Counted from the stretch's first letter, positions 24,749 through 35,900 are shown. The stretch: DNA of 64,000 bases from Odiellus spinosus (GCA_963920705.1 OY987234.1:7979907-8043906); one strand, 5' to 3'. The notes: generated by a model from the letters alone, not told the origin. Numbers and translations are program-made.

Positions 24749-25179
24749 TATTGATGTCAAAAGAATATTTTTCACAATTTAGAGATATAATCTCGATTGT
24801 TTTACTACGCTAACGGTTCTTGCATTTAACAATAGAAGCGATAAGAATCATTTAATTTTCTTATTCACCCTCTATTTAAGAAAAATCAATATAAAGTGAG
24901 CTAGCCAGACCAAGACACCCACCCCTTTTTAATACCACTCCTAAGATCACAAGTGCACAACGAAATAAAATGAAGTTTGCCAATTTAGAATATTATATCA
25001 ATAATAATTTTAATTCTAAATTCTCATGAAGATTTGAGCCTCTTCTAAGATTGTAGCGCACAATAAATCCCATTCGAGAAAAAATAATTTAAAGGTGTAA
25101 TGAAACTCAAAGTCAAATCGTAATAAACTTAGATAGAAATATTGAAACAATTCAATTCTATAATTGGGAAATAATTTCC
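24749..25179. other. Left flank of the palindromic element
   Basis: AT-rich DNA without a gene or obvious repeat. It is not mirrored on the right flank of the palindrome, which shows that the mirror symmetry stops at the element ends. Confidence 0.6.
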
Positions 25180-25185
25180 TGTATC
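25180..25185. other. Target-site duplication (left), TGTATC
   Basis: TGTATC immediately precedes the element's first base and recurs at 39304-39309 right after its last base. A 6-bp duplication is a hallmark of Polinton/Maverick integration. Confidence 0.9.
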
Positions 25186-25191
25186 AGTAGA

Positions 25192-25199
25192 TATAAAAG
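25192..25199 (+). promoter_or_regulatory. TATA-like motif at the element's left terminus
   Basis: TATAAAAG lies seven bases from the outermost base, pointing inward. The mirror copy is at 39290-39297. It could be a core promoter or simply part of the terminal replication/integration signal. Confidence 0.35.
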
Positions 25200-25214
25200 G
25201 GGCGTTCAAGCACA

Positions 25215-25280
25215 GGAGGTGCCAAGAGGTTCCGGAGGTGCCAAGAGGTTCCGGAGGTGCCAATAGGTTCCGGTGGTGCC
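25215..25280. repeat. 19-bp subterminal tandem repeats (left)
   Basis: Three and a half copies of GGAGGTGCCAAGAGGTTCC, the last ones slightly varied. Mirrored at 39209-39274. Their position just inside the terminus suggests a replication-origin or protein-binding array. Confidence 0.85.
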
Positions 25281-25324
25281 CATTTTGAATTTTTCAAAAT
25301 TTTTTTTTTTTTTTTTTTTTTTTT

Positions 25325-25393
25325 CATCCGGGTTTCGAACCTGGTACCCAATGTATGTGAGTTAAGTACATTAGCAGACTACGCCATCTCCTC
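25325..25393 (-). other. tRNA-like sequence with poly(A), left tip
   Basis: Read on the minus strand, an A-box-like TGGCGTAGTCTG (25386-25375) and a perfect B-box-type GGTTCGAAACC (25341-25331) are spaced as in tRNA genes. They are followed by a 25-base A run. The T arm pairs CCAGG/CCCGG with one mismatch and the other stems are poor, so this is a tRNA-derived relic or SINE head rather than a working tRNA. The same unit sits in the other tip. Confidence 0.6.
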
Positions 25394-25409
25394 TTATCAA
25401 CTTTTAAAA

Positions 25410-25450
25410 TAATTTCCATCCTTATCTATAATTTCCATCCTTATCTATAT
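25410..25450. repeat. Direct duplication of ~20 bp
   Basis: AATTTCCATCCTTATCTAT occurs twice in tandem. The mirror copy is at about 39040-39080. Confidence 0.8.
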
Positions 25451-25941
25451 TCTCAGTTCTTATCTCTATGTTCATATATCACTGAAAGTTTAAATGATAA
25501 GGCGCCAAATCAAATGTGAATCTATAACCTATACTGAAACCTCTTTAAGCCTTTACCTCTTTCGAATTTCGCGCGGTTCTCCTATCAGTAGTATCATGTT
25601 ATCGACGAAAGTCTTTGCGTGTCCTATCTCAAAACACATCAGATAAATTGATGGATATTCAAATATCTTAACAAATAACTAGAAGAATTTCTCCAAGTAA
25701 ACATAACTATAAATTTAAACTGCAAATATACGAATATTATTATAAATCAATATAGTAAATGCGGAAAAATACCCAAACAAGTTGGTGAACACCACGTTAT
25801 CAAATTAAAATTGAAAAGTTAGGCCTAATTACAACGTGTATGAAATACCCTAGTGATATATACAATTAAAGCTAGTGGTTAAACCCTACGCGTCATTGGT
25901 AAAAGCTATTTCACAACTTCAAACACGGACATAACACAGGG

Positions 25942-25948
25942 TATAAAG
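25942..25948 (+). promoter_or_regulatory. TATA box of small gene (left arm)
   Basis: GGGTATAAAG lies about 80 bases upstream of the split start codon. The polymerase gene has the same GGGTATAAA context. Confidence 0.6.
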
Positions 25949-26022
25949 CTAGAATTAGTTATAGTTATAGTCATTTTAAGTTCCCTTCAATCGTATTCCA
26001 GTCATCCACAAGAACACTAAAA

Positions 26023-26759
26023 ATGTAAGTACCATTTCGCTCTTAAAATTAACTTAGAAACTATTTCTACCGCCTTAAAAACTTTGAAATTATTAATTTA
26101 ACCTAAATAACACGATACCCTTCTAAATAACTTAGTAATTTTTCTTCTTAATATCTTATTATTATAAACCCCAATTAACTTAGTCGATCATTTGCAGGGA
26201 CAACACAAACGTATTCGAGATCTCGTCAAGCAAATCAGTTACCGTCACCCCTGACTGTAAAATTAGACTTGGATTTACTGAAGGGTACACTGGAATCAAT
26301 CTCAGCGAGGAGGAGTACATTCAAATATATCGAAGAAATCTCTCAATACTTTCAAAACGAGGACGCAAGCCCCTCATCGGTTTTCCTCGAAGGATCAAAC
26401 CATAAACAGGTGGAACAGTTCTATGGGAGAAACTCTTGGAACAACATCATCAAGTCGAGATCATGCTTAACGAAACTAAGAAAGTCTATCAAGCTATTAA
26501 GGAAATCGTCATTCTACAGCTAACGGGACTTATCAAAAACTCTTGCAATGGTTGTCTCATTGACCATCCATCGCAAAACCAACATGACTGCATAATACAT
26601 GATTGGACAGAACGGGTAGAAATTAACTTTTCAAATGCTGTAAATAATTTAAATATCCAATTAATTACCGAAATCTTTAATAATTCAACTTTTTTAAGTT
26701 TCAATTTTTGTAAGCAAATGGTGACTAAAATTATTTGTATTTCGAAACAATATTTGTAA
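26023..26759 (+). pseudogene. Small two-exon gene with in-frame stop (left arm)
   Basis: The start codon is split: AT at 26023-26024, a 173-bp GT-AG intron (26025-26197, donor GTAAGT), then G at 26198. The frame runs 69 codons to TAA at 26403-26405 and, in the same frame, another 117 codons to 26759. The first part (residues about 20-55, KIRLGF and NLSEEEYIQIYRR) is loosely like PC4-type single-strand DNA-binding domains, which is a weak call. The second part has a C-X2-C-X3-H-X5-H-X-C candidate zinc site around CNGCLIDHPSQNQH. One original reading frame broken by a stop is the simplest view. Two separate proteins or readthrough are alternatives. The other arm carries the same stop. Confidence 0.6.
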
Positions 26760-27025
26760 ACAAAGAAAACTCTAAATTTCAAACTCACAAAATATGTCAT
26801 TTCTTAATATTGATATAGTAAGCAAATAAAATTGAAAAATGTTTTTCCATATTCTGCTAAGGGAATAATTCACTGGGATAGGAGTCAATTATATATTTGT
26901 TTTCTCATCGTTTATTTCAAAATGGCTGCCGTAATTTCTAATCAAGGATCGATATTTCCAGAGTGTGATAAAGGCTAGGGTTTTCCCCAATTAATCAGTG
27001 ACTCATTGTTTAAGATAAGAAAGGG

Positions 27026-27033
27026 TATAAATA
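27026..27033 (+). promoter_or_regulatory. TATA box of polymerase gene (left arm)
   Basis: GGGTATAAATAC lies about 120 bases upstream of the polymerase ATG, leaving a plausible 5' UTR of about 90-95 bases. Confidence 0.6.
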
Positions 27034-27151
27034 CTAAATTTTCCAAATCGAAAACATTACAAGTTCCTGCTCTCTACAAGCAACATCATCTCCTCTGGTA
27101 ATATTACAAGTCTTTAATTTTAAACCTAGTTACTTAGAAATTAGCTACAAA

Positions 27152-30100
27152 ATGGTCATCTGCCATATTTGTGGGGCTAAGTTCGCCCATAGTAAAAGTT
27201 TACTTCGCCATGAACGAGAAAAACACGGAGATATTAAATATCCGTGTAGTATTTGCGCTCTGACCTTCACGAGGAAGGAGAACCTCGCCCGACATACCCT
27301 TACTCACCATGGAGCAGGTCTGCCGCAAGTAGCCAGCCCGAAACGTCGCTTGGACACCGTCCCTATGAAGGACGTTAAGAAGGCGAAGACAGACGAATCT
27401 CCACCATGGACCATCGCCATAATGCCTGCTTCCCGCCCGGTTCCTGATACCAACACCGTCCCGTCAACGATCACCGACCCGTTAACTTCCGCTCTATCTA
27501 CCAGGACTAACGCCACATCTGACACGACTGCCGCTACATCCGCCACGAACGTTCCCGACGATCTAGAGAGAGGATTTCTGGAGAGCCAAAATGACGCGGG
27601 GCTCAAAGAATTTCTCGACGACGAGGATTTCCCGATGGGCACTCTTAGCGACCAGGAGAACGAGAAGTTACAAAACTTCATGAGGGTCATGGAAGACCGT
27701 GAAGTAGATGCCCTTCCGCTGCCAGACGTCGCTACAGAGGATAGATCCCGAGTCTTCGACCAGTTGGAAGAAATGATAGCGTTACGAAACGCTATTTTCT
27801 GCGCGCGCTTCACACCGGAAGCTTTGGAAACTGACGTGGAAGTTTACACAAATCGTCATAGGGTAGCCCTCTTAAACTATCTGCAGACCAAGTTAGCTCA
27901 TGATAAGGGAATTAAATGGTATTTAACCATGCGAGTACGGTACGTCCGCGAACTCAATACGGGCGAGGAAGTGGAGTTTATCGCGTATCATAATAGTAAC
28001 GTGCAAATATCTCTAACGGTAGACACTATTAATAGACAAATTGACGCTTGTATGGAAACGTTAAAAAGGAAAATTGAGGAGTTTCAAAAACGCGGAAGTG
28101 GATGGACCATAGACAGGATCTTATTCATGCAAGTTAATATAATCACGTATTTACCTCTCGTAGGTGGAACTTTTATCGAGCTACCCAAGGTACTCGCCGA
28201 TAAAAAGGCTATCACGAACATTAAAAATGTGGACAATAGATGTTTCCTATGGTCCATTTTAGCTCATCTACATCCTGTAAAGATTAATCCTAATCGGGTG
28301 CAAAAATATATCAGGTTTCAGGACGAATTAGACTTGTCAGAAATAACATTTCCTTTTGAGTTTAATTCCGAGAAGCTAAAGAAGTTCGAGGAAAAAAACA
28401 ATCTCTCAATTAATATCTTTTGCTACGAAAAATTCGTCTACCCCCTATACATTAGCGAGAATAGAATCGAAAAAGCCCGCGAAATTGACCTTTTACTAAT
28501 CACGAAAGGAGAAAAAAGACACTTTTGTCTAATTCGTAGCCTGAGTCGGCTACTCAGTAATTTCACGAAGCATAATCCATCCACACATTACTGTCGGTAT
28601 TGCTTACATCGATTCTCGGGACCCAACTCTGAACGTAATCGCGATGAACATGTGAAAGAGTGTAGTATTCATGGACCTCAGAAAATTATCATGCCTAATA
28701 AAGAACCGGTTTTGGAGTTTCAAAAATTTGGATGGCGGCAAAAAGTAAGTTTGAAATTTCGCTACGTATATTTTAATTTATTTCTAATAATTTTTTTTTC
28801 TTTTATAGAACAAGTTTGTTATTTTCGCCGACTTTGAGGCTATCCTCCCCAAAGTCTCAACGTGTATGCCCGACTCAACTCTCTCGTCCTCGACCACGCT
28901 GGCTCATCACGTGTCGTGTGGATTCAGCTACGTGATTGTAGGCCCGGACGGAACACCATCGGAACCCGTGACGTATCGGGGTAAAGACGCGACCGAGAAG
29001 TTTCTCGAGAAACTTTTAGCTGAGGAAAAGATTTTAGCCGCGAAAATCAAAGAAAACGTCCCGATGTGCCTAACCCCGGCGGAAGAAGTTACTTTCCTGA
29101 CGTCATCAACGTGCTACGTCTGCGGTAAAGGTTTCACCGTAACCGACAACAAGGTTCGTGATCACGACCATACCGACGGATCGTTTCGAGGAGCCGCCCA
29201 CAACTCCTGCAATCTGAAATTAAAGGCGCCAAAGTTCATCCCGGTCTTCCTACATAATCTTTCCAAGTAAATATTTTTAATTTAATTTTTCAAAGTTATT
29301 TTTATTTATTTATGTTTTCTTTTCAGTTACGATGCCCATTTAATAATGGATAAAATCGGGTTAATTAAGGAGCACGAGATTAAATGCATACCCAGCTCCT
29401 CAGAAAAATATATAAGTTTTTCACTTGGCGGTCTAAGGTTCCTTGACACTATTAGGTTCATGCCCGCGTCCTTGGAAACCTTGGCGTCAAACCTCGCTAA
29501 AGGCGGTATGGATAAGTTTCCATGCATGAACCGTATCTATCAGCCGGACGAAGTTCAACTCTTGCTTCGAAAGCAAATCTACGCCTACGATTACATGGAT
29601 AGCGAAGCGAGGTTTGAGGAAACAGAACTGCCGCCCAAGGAAGCTTTCTTCAACACCCTGACGGACGAACACATCTCTGACGAAGACTACGTCCACGCCC
29701 AGAATGTATGGAGAAAATTCAACATACAAAATCTAGGTAGGTTAAATATAATGCTGAGTTAGGTTAAGAAATAATATTTTTTTTCATATATTTTAGGCGA
29801 GTATCACGACTTGTACGTGCAATCGGATGTCATACTCTTGGCGGACATTTTCCAAAACTTCCGGTCCATGTGTATGGATTATTACAAACTCGACTGTACA
29901 CACGCCTTCACTGGTCCGGGATTCGCTTGGGAAAGCGCCTTGAGTATGACGGGCGTCAAGTTGGAGTTACTTATTGACCTCGATATGCACCTTTTCATCG
30001 AGAAAGGAATACGGGGAGGAGTCGCCATGATTAGTCATAGGTTCGCTAAAGCGAATAATAAGGATTTGCCGGAGACGTATGACCCGACAAAGCCTAAGAG

Positions 30101-31496
30101 CTACATCGCGTACTTGGGTAAGTTAATAGATAATTATAATCTGGGTAAATAATAAATAAATTTTTTAGATTGCAACAACCTGTACGGTAAGGCGATGTGC
30201 GACTACCTTCCGATAAGCGGCTTCAAATGGATTCAACCTTGCCCAGATTTCACAGAGGAAATTATCCTCAATCATCCCGACGACGAAGAAATCGGCTATA
30301 TCCTAGAAGTCGACCTAGAATACCCGGAACATCTACATGACGAGCATAACTGCTACCCGTTGGCACCCGAAAAACGAGTCATCAAACCCGACGAACTATC
30401 TCCATACTCCAAAGACCAGTTAAAGGAACTCGGGTTAAAGGAGAAGGATAGTTTTCCGAAACTCGTGCCTTCCCTTTATAAGAGGGAGAAATACGTCATC
30501 CACTACAGGAATTTACAATATTACGTCTCCAAGGGGATGGTTATCACTAAAATCCACCGTGTTTTAACATTCACGCAAGGACCGTGGTTGAAACCCTTCA
30601 TAGATTTTAACACGGAGAAGAGGAAGATGGCCACCAACGACTTCGAGAAAGACTTCTTCAAGTTGATGAACAACGCAGTCTACGGTACGTGACCTAACCT
30701 AACCTAACCTAACCCAACCTATTTAATGATTTTTGTTTCTTTCACAGGCAAGACGATGGAGAATTTACGTAATCGCATCAACTTCGACCTCGTACAGACG
30801 CCGGAACGAGCCATCAAAAAAGCCAGTTCGCCGACATTCAAGCGTTTCACCGTATTCAAAAACGACTTGGTCGGGATTCATCGATCCCACAAGGCTCTCG
30901 TTCTCAACCGCCCTATCTATACGGGATTCGTCATTTTGGACCTATCCAAACTTCTGATGTATCGTTTCCATTATGACGTCATCAGAGCTCAATACGGGAA
31001 TGCGGCGAAATTACTCTTCACCGACACCGACTCCCTAACCTACCAGATCGAGACCGAAGACCTCTATCTGGACTTTGCTGCAAAGGCTGACTTCTACGAC
31101 TTTTCCGGCTACCCTAAGGACCATCCGCTTTACAGCGACGTCAACAAGAAGGTGCTGGGAAAGTTTAAAGATGAACTTGACGGCACTCCCGTCCAGGAAT
31201 TTTGCGGATTACGCCCTAAAATGTATTCGATGCTCTCAGCCAAGGGAGAGAAGAAGACGGCAAAGGGAATCTGCCGAAGAGTCGTCCAGAAGAAAGTGCG
31301 ACATGCTCAATATCGCGAATGTCTTTTGAAGAGAAAACTGACGGTAGAGGAGATGAAGCGTATCGTAAGCAACCGACATGAGCTTACCACAATAAGGCAG
31401 ACTAAACTCTGCCTTAACCCTTGTGACGATAAACGTTACGTCGTTGATGGGATCGCTACACTAGCCCACGGTCATTTCAAAATTCCTAAGGAATAA
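27152..31496 (+). CDS. Family-B DNA polymerase, protein-primed type (left arm)
   Basis: Six exons: 27152-28744, 28809-29266, 29327-29736, 29797-30117, 30169-30684 and 30748-31496. All introns are 50-65 bp and GT-AG, and phases are consistent, giving 1,348 residues. Two C2H2 zinc fingers lie at about 4-55 and a CX2C...HX3C cluster at 481-504. The exonuclease has ExoI DFE at 539-541, ExoII NYDAH at about 684-688, and ExoIII Y827/D831. A CYVCG...CN endonuclease-VII-like zinc region lies at 633-665. Polymerase motif A is DCNNLYG (928), motif B KLMNNAVYG (1092-1100), and motif C FTDTDS (D1192, D1194). All catalytic acidic residues I looked for are present, so it may be active. The family replicates linear genomes by priming from a terminal protein. 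The closest type is that of Polinton/adintovirus-like elements. Confidence 0.93.
30685..30747 (+). repeat. Intron with CCTAA telomere-like repeats (left arm)
   Basis: The fifth polymerase intron is largely (CCTAA)n-like, matching the arthropod telomere motif and the tracts near the palindrome centre. Confidence 0.7.
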
Positions 31497-31667
31497 TATA
31501 TATATTTTTTTCTTTTATACTCGAGTTATATAATTGTGTTATTTTTGTTTTTGTATAATTGAATTTTTAGATCTTTTTAAAGAGTAATTGACTTTAATTT
31601 TTTTTTTTAAATTGAATATTTAAATGTTTTTATTTTTTATTATTATTATTTTTTTTTTTTTACCAAT

Positions 31668-31673
31668 AATAAA
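31668..31673 (+). terminator. Polyadenylation signal AATAAA (left polymerase gene)
   Basis: The sequence TACCAATAATAAATAATTG about 170 bases past the stop contains AATAAA; T-rich sequence precedes it. The mirror is at 32817-32822. Confidence 0.5.
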
Positions 31674-31735
31674 TAATTGTGAATCTAAACTTTGAAATTA
31701 TTTTTGCCTATTATTCATACTTAAGCCTAAATCAA

Positions 31736-31870
31736 AGGTCAGGGCGAAGGGGGTTGCCGCGCCTACCACGCCGCGACGCGTTTAACCGTGCGTGTTTGAA
31801 ATTTGAATCGCGTGCAACCCGCGACTACCGAACATTGCCGCCCTCCCGTCAATTATATGAATGGAACTTA
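31736..31870. repeat. GC-rich repeat unit, left-arm copy
   Basis: A GC-rich block in very AT-rich DNA. The stretch 31762-31828 matches the 65-bp palindrome spacer at about 85% by eye. Its right side, CCCTCCCGTCAATTATAT, equals the sequence flanking the spacer. Two imperfect inverted ends (TAAG... and ...CTTA) suggest a short inverted-repeat element of about 130-150 bp. Confidence 0.7.
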
Positions 31871-32016
31871 AGTGACATAGGATAATATAGAAACTATTTA
31901 TGAGAGATGCTTTAGACCCTGATTATAGTCAAGAACTACTTCAAGATCATTAAAGATAAAATAATGACATAGACGTAGAAACAATTTTTGGAATAAGTCT
32001 ATTAAGTGTATAGGAT

Positions 32017-32170
32017 AACACCTAACTTAATCTAACTTAATCTAACCTAACCCAACCTAACTTACCCTAACTTAACCTTACCTAACTTAATAACCTAAGC
32101 TAACCTAACCCAACCTAACTTAATCTAACCTAACCTAATATAATATAACCTAACCTAACCTAACCTCACC
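32017..32170. repeat. Degenerate CCTAA tract, left of centre
   Basis: About 150 bp of CCTAACTTAAT/CCTAACC variants, a degenerate form of the TTAGG-type telomere motif. The mirror on the right (32320-32473) reads TTAGG outward. Confidence 0.85.
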
Positions 32171-32318
32171 TAAGCTCCATCCATATAATTGACGGGAGGG
32201 TGGGCATGCGCGCCTACCACACCGCGACGCGTTTAACTGCGCGCGTTTGAAATTTGAATAGCGCGCCCCGCGACTACCGCGCATGCCCACCCTCCCGTCA
32301 ATTATATGGATGGAGCTT
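32171..32318. repeat. Palindrome centre: hairpin with 65-bp spacer
   Basis: Inverted ends TAAGCTCCATCCATATAATT and the GACGGGAGGGTGGGCATGCG stretch surround the asymmetric spacer 32213-32277, which begins CCTACCAC and ends GCGACTAC. The whole unit is a relative of the GC-rich repeat at 31736-31870, here with better-preserved inverted ends. Confidence 0.85.
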
Positions 32319-32319
32319 A

Positions 32320-32473
32320 GGTGAGGTTAGGTTAGGTTAGGTTATATTATATTAGGTTAGGTTAGATTAAGTTAGGTTGGGTTAGGTTAGCTTAGGTTAT
32401 TAAGTTAGGTAAGGTTAAGTTAGGGTAAGTTAGGTTGGGTTAGGTTAGATTAAGTTAGATTAAGTTAGGTGTT
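32320..32473. repeat. Degenerate TTAGG tract, right of centre
   Basis: Mirror of 32017-32170. The two tracts read CCTAA then TTAGG across the centre, the opposite polarity to two chromosome ends fused end to end. Confidence 0.85.
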
Positions 32474-32619
32474 ATCCTATACACTTAATAGACTTATTCC
32501 AAAAATTGTTTCTACGTCTATGTCATTATTTTATCTTTAATGATCTTGAAGTAGTTCTTGACTATAATCAGGGTCTAAAGCATCTCTCATAAATAGTTTC
32601 TATATTATCCTATGTCACT

Positions 32620-32754
32620 TAAGTTCCATTCATATAATTGACGGGAGGGCGGCAATGTTCGGTAGTCGCGGGTTGCACGCGATTCAAATTTCAAACACGC
32701 ACGGTTAAACGCGTCGCGGCGTGGTAGGCGCGGCAACCCCCTTCGCCCTGACCT
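32620..32754. repeat. GC-rich repeat unit, right-arm copy
   Basis: Mirror of 31736-31870, with CCGCGACTACCG-type sequence read on the minus strand. Confidence 0.7.
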
Positions 32755-32816
32755 TTGATTTAGGCTTAAGTATGAATAATAGGCAAAAATAATTTCAAAG
32801 TTTAGATTCACAATTA

Positions 32817-32822
32817 TTTATT
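32817..32822 (-). terminator. Polyadenylation signal (right polymerase gene)
   Basis: TTTATT on the plus strand is AATAAA on the minus strand, about 170 bases past the polymerase stop. Confidence 0.5.
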
Positions 32823-32993
32823 ATTGGTAAAAAAAAAAAAATAATAATAATAAAAAATAAAAACATTTAAATATTCAATTTAAAAAAAAAAATTAAAGTC
32901 AATTACTCTTTAAAAAGATCTAAAAATTCAATTATACAAAAACAAAAATAACACAATTATATAACTCGAGTATAAAAGAAAAAAATATATATA

Positions 32994-35900
32994 TTATTCC
33001 TTAGGAATTTTGAAATGACCGTGGGCTAGTGTAGCGATCCCATCAACGACGTAACGTTTATCGTCACAAGGGTTAAGGCAGAGTTTAGTCTGCCTTATTG
33101 TGGTAAGCTCATGTCGGTTGCTTACGATACGCTTCATCTCCTCTACCGTCAGTTTTCTCTTCAAAAGACATTCGCGATATTGAGCATGTCGCACTTTCTT
33201 CTGGACGACTCTTCGGCAGATTCCCTTTGCCGTCTTCTTCTCTCCCTTGGCTGAGAGCATCGAATACATTTTAGGGCGTAATCCGCAAAATTCCTGGACG
33301 GGAGTGCCGTCAAGTTCATCTTTAAACTTTCCCAGCACCTTCTTGTTGACGTCGCTGTAAAGCGGATGGTCCTTAGGGTAGCCGGAAAAGTCGTAGAAGT
33401 CAGCCTTTGCAGCAAAGTCCAGATAGAGGTCTTCGGTCTCGATCTGGTAGGTTAGGGAGTCGGTGTCGGTGAAGAGTAATTTCGCCGCATTCCCGTATTG
33501 AGCTCTGATGACGTCATAATGGAAACGATACATCAGAAGTTTGGATAGGTCCAAAATGACGAATCCCGTATAGATAGGGCGGTTGAGAACGAGAGCCTTG
33601 TGGGATCGATGAATCCCGACCAAGTCGTTTTTGAATACGGTGAAACGCTTGAATGTCGGCGAACTGGCTTTTTTGATGGCTCGTTCCGGCGTCTGTACGA
33701 GGTCGAAGTTGATGCGATTACGTAAATTCTCCATCGTCTTGCCTGTGAAAGAAACAAAAATCATTAAATAGGTTGGGTTAGGTTAGGTTAGGTTAGGTCA
33801 CGTACCGTAGACTGCGTTGTTCATCAACTTGAAGAAGTCTTTCTCGAAGTCGTTGGTGGCCATCTTCCTCTTCTCCGTGTTAAAATCTATGAAGGGTTTC
33901 AACCACGGTCCTTGCGTGAATGTTAAAACACGGTGGATTTTAGTGATAACCATCCCCTTGGAGACGTAATATTGTAAATTCCTGTAGTGGATGACGTATT
34001 TCTCCCTCTTATAAAGGGAAGGCACGAGTTTCGGAAAACTATCCTTCTCCTTTAACCCGAGTTCCTTTAACTGGTCTTTGGAGTATGGAGATAGTTCGTC
34101 GGGTTTGATGACTCGTTTTTCGGGTGCCAACGGGTAGCAGTTATGCTCGTCATGTAGATGTTCCGGGTATTCTAGGTCGACTTCTAGGATATAGCCGATT
34201 TCTTCGTCGTCGGGATGATTGAGGATAATTTCCTCTGTGAAATCTGGGCAAGGTTGAATCCATTTGAAGCCGCTTATCGGAAGGTAGTCGCACATCGCCT
34301 TACCGTACAGGTTGTTGCAATCTAAAAAATTTATTTATTATTTACCCAGATTATAATTATCTATTAACTTACCCAAGTACGCGATGTAGCTCTTAGGCTT
34401 TGTCGGGTCATACGTCTCCGGCAAATCCTTATTATTCGCTTTAGCGAACCTATGACTAATCATGGCGACTCCTCCCCGTATTCCTTTCTCGATGAAAAGG
34501 TGCATATCGAGGTCAATAAGTAACTCCAACTTGACGCCCGTCATACTCAAGGCGCTTTCCCAAGCGAATCCCGGACCAGTGAAGGCGTGTGTACAGTCGA
34601 GTTTGTAATAATCCATACACATGGACCGGAAGTTTTGGAAAATGTCCGCCAAGAGTATGACATCCGATTGCACGTACAAGTCGTGATACTCGCCTAAAAT
34701 ATATGAAAAAAAATATTATTTCTTAACCTAACTCAGCATTATATTTAACCTACCTAGATTTTGTATGTTGAATTTTCTCCATACATTCTGGGCGTGGACG
34801 TAGTCTTCGTCAGAGATGTGTTCGTCCGTCAGGGTGTTGAAGAAAGCTTCCTTGGGCGGCAGTTCTGTTTCCTCAAACCTCGCTTCGCTATCCATGTAAT
34901 CGTAGGCGTAGATTTGCTTTCGAAGCAAGAGTTGAACTTCGTCCGGCTGATAGATACGGTTCATGCATGGAAACTTATCCATACCGCCTTTAGCGAGGTT
35001 TGACGCCAAGGTTTCCAAGGACGCGGGCATGAACCTAATAGTGTCAAGGAACCTTAGACCGCCAAGTGAAAAACTTATATATTTTTCTGAGGAGCTGGGT
35101 ATGCATTTAATCTCGTGCTCCTTAATTAACCCGATTTTATCCATTATTAAATGGGCATCGTAACTGAAAAGAAAACATAAATAAATAAAAATAACTTTGA
35201 AAAATTAAATTAAAAATATTTACTTGGAAAGATTATGTAGGAAGACCGGGATGAACTTTGGCGCCTTTAATTTCAGATTGCAGGAGTTGTGGGCGGCTCC
35301 TCGAAACGATCCGTCGGTATGGTCGTGATCACGAACCTTGTTGTCGGTTACGGTGAAACCTTTACCGCAGACGTAGCACGTTGATGACGTCAGGAAAGTA
35401 ACTTCTTCCGCCGGGGTTAGGCACATCGGGACGTTTTCTTTGATTTTCGCGGCTAAAATCTTTTCCTCAGCTAAAAGTTTCTCGAGAAACTTCTCGGTCG
35501 CGTCTTTACCCCGATACGTCACGGGTTCCGATGGTGTTCCGTCCGGGCCTACAATCACGTAGCTGAATCCACACGACACGTGATGAGCCAGCGTGGTCGA
35601 GGACGAGAGAGTTGAGTCGGGCATACACGTTGAGACTTTGGGGAGGATAGCCTCAAAGTCGGCGAAAATAACAAACTTGTTCTATAAAAGAAAAAAAAAT
35701 TATTAGAAATAAATTAAAATATACGTAGCGAAATTTCAAACTTACTTTTTGCCGCCATCCAAATTTTTGAAACTCCAAAACCGGTTCTTTATTAGGCATG
35801 ATAATTTTCTGAGGTCCATGAATACTACACTCTTTCACATGTTCATCGCGATTACGTTCAGAGTTGGGTCCCGAGAATCGATGTAAGCAATACCGACAGT

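Larger units (their letters stand above)
25186..32212 (+). repeat. Left palindrome arm (7,027 bp)
   Basis: Nearly perfect inverted copy of 32278-39303. The genes run from the tip towards the centre on the plus strand. Confidence 0.95.

Noticed and set aside
32017-32473. Centre as a telomere-to-telomere fusion
   Set aside because: Polarity is CCTAA then TTAGG across the centre; fused chromosome ends would read TTAGG then CCTAA.
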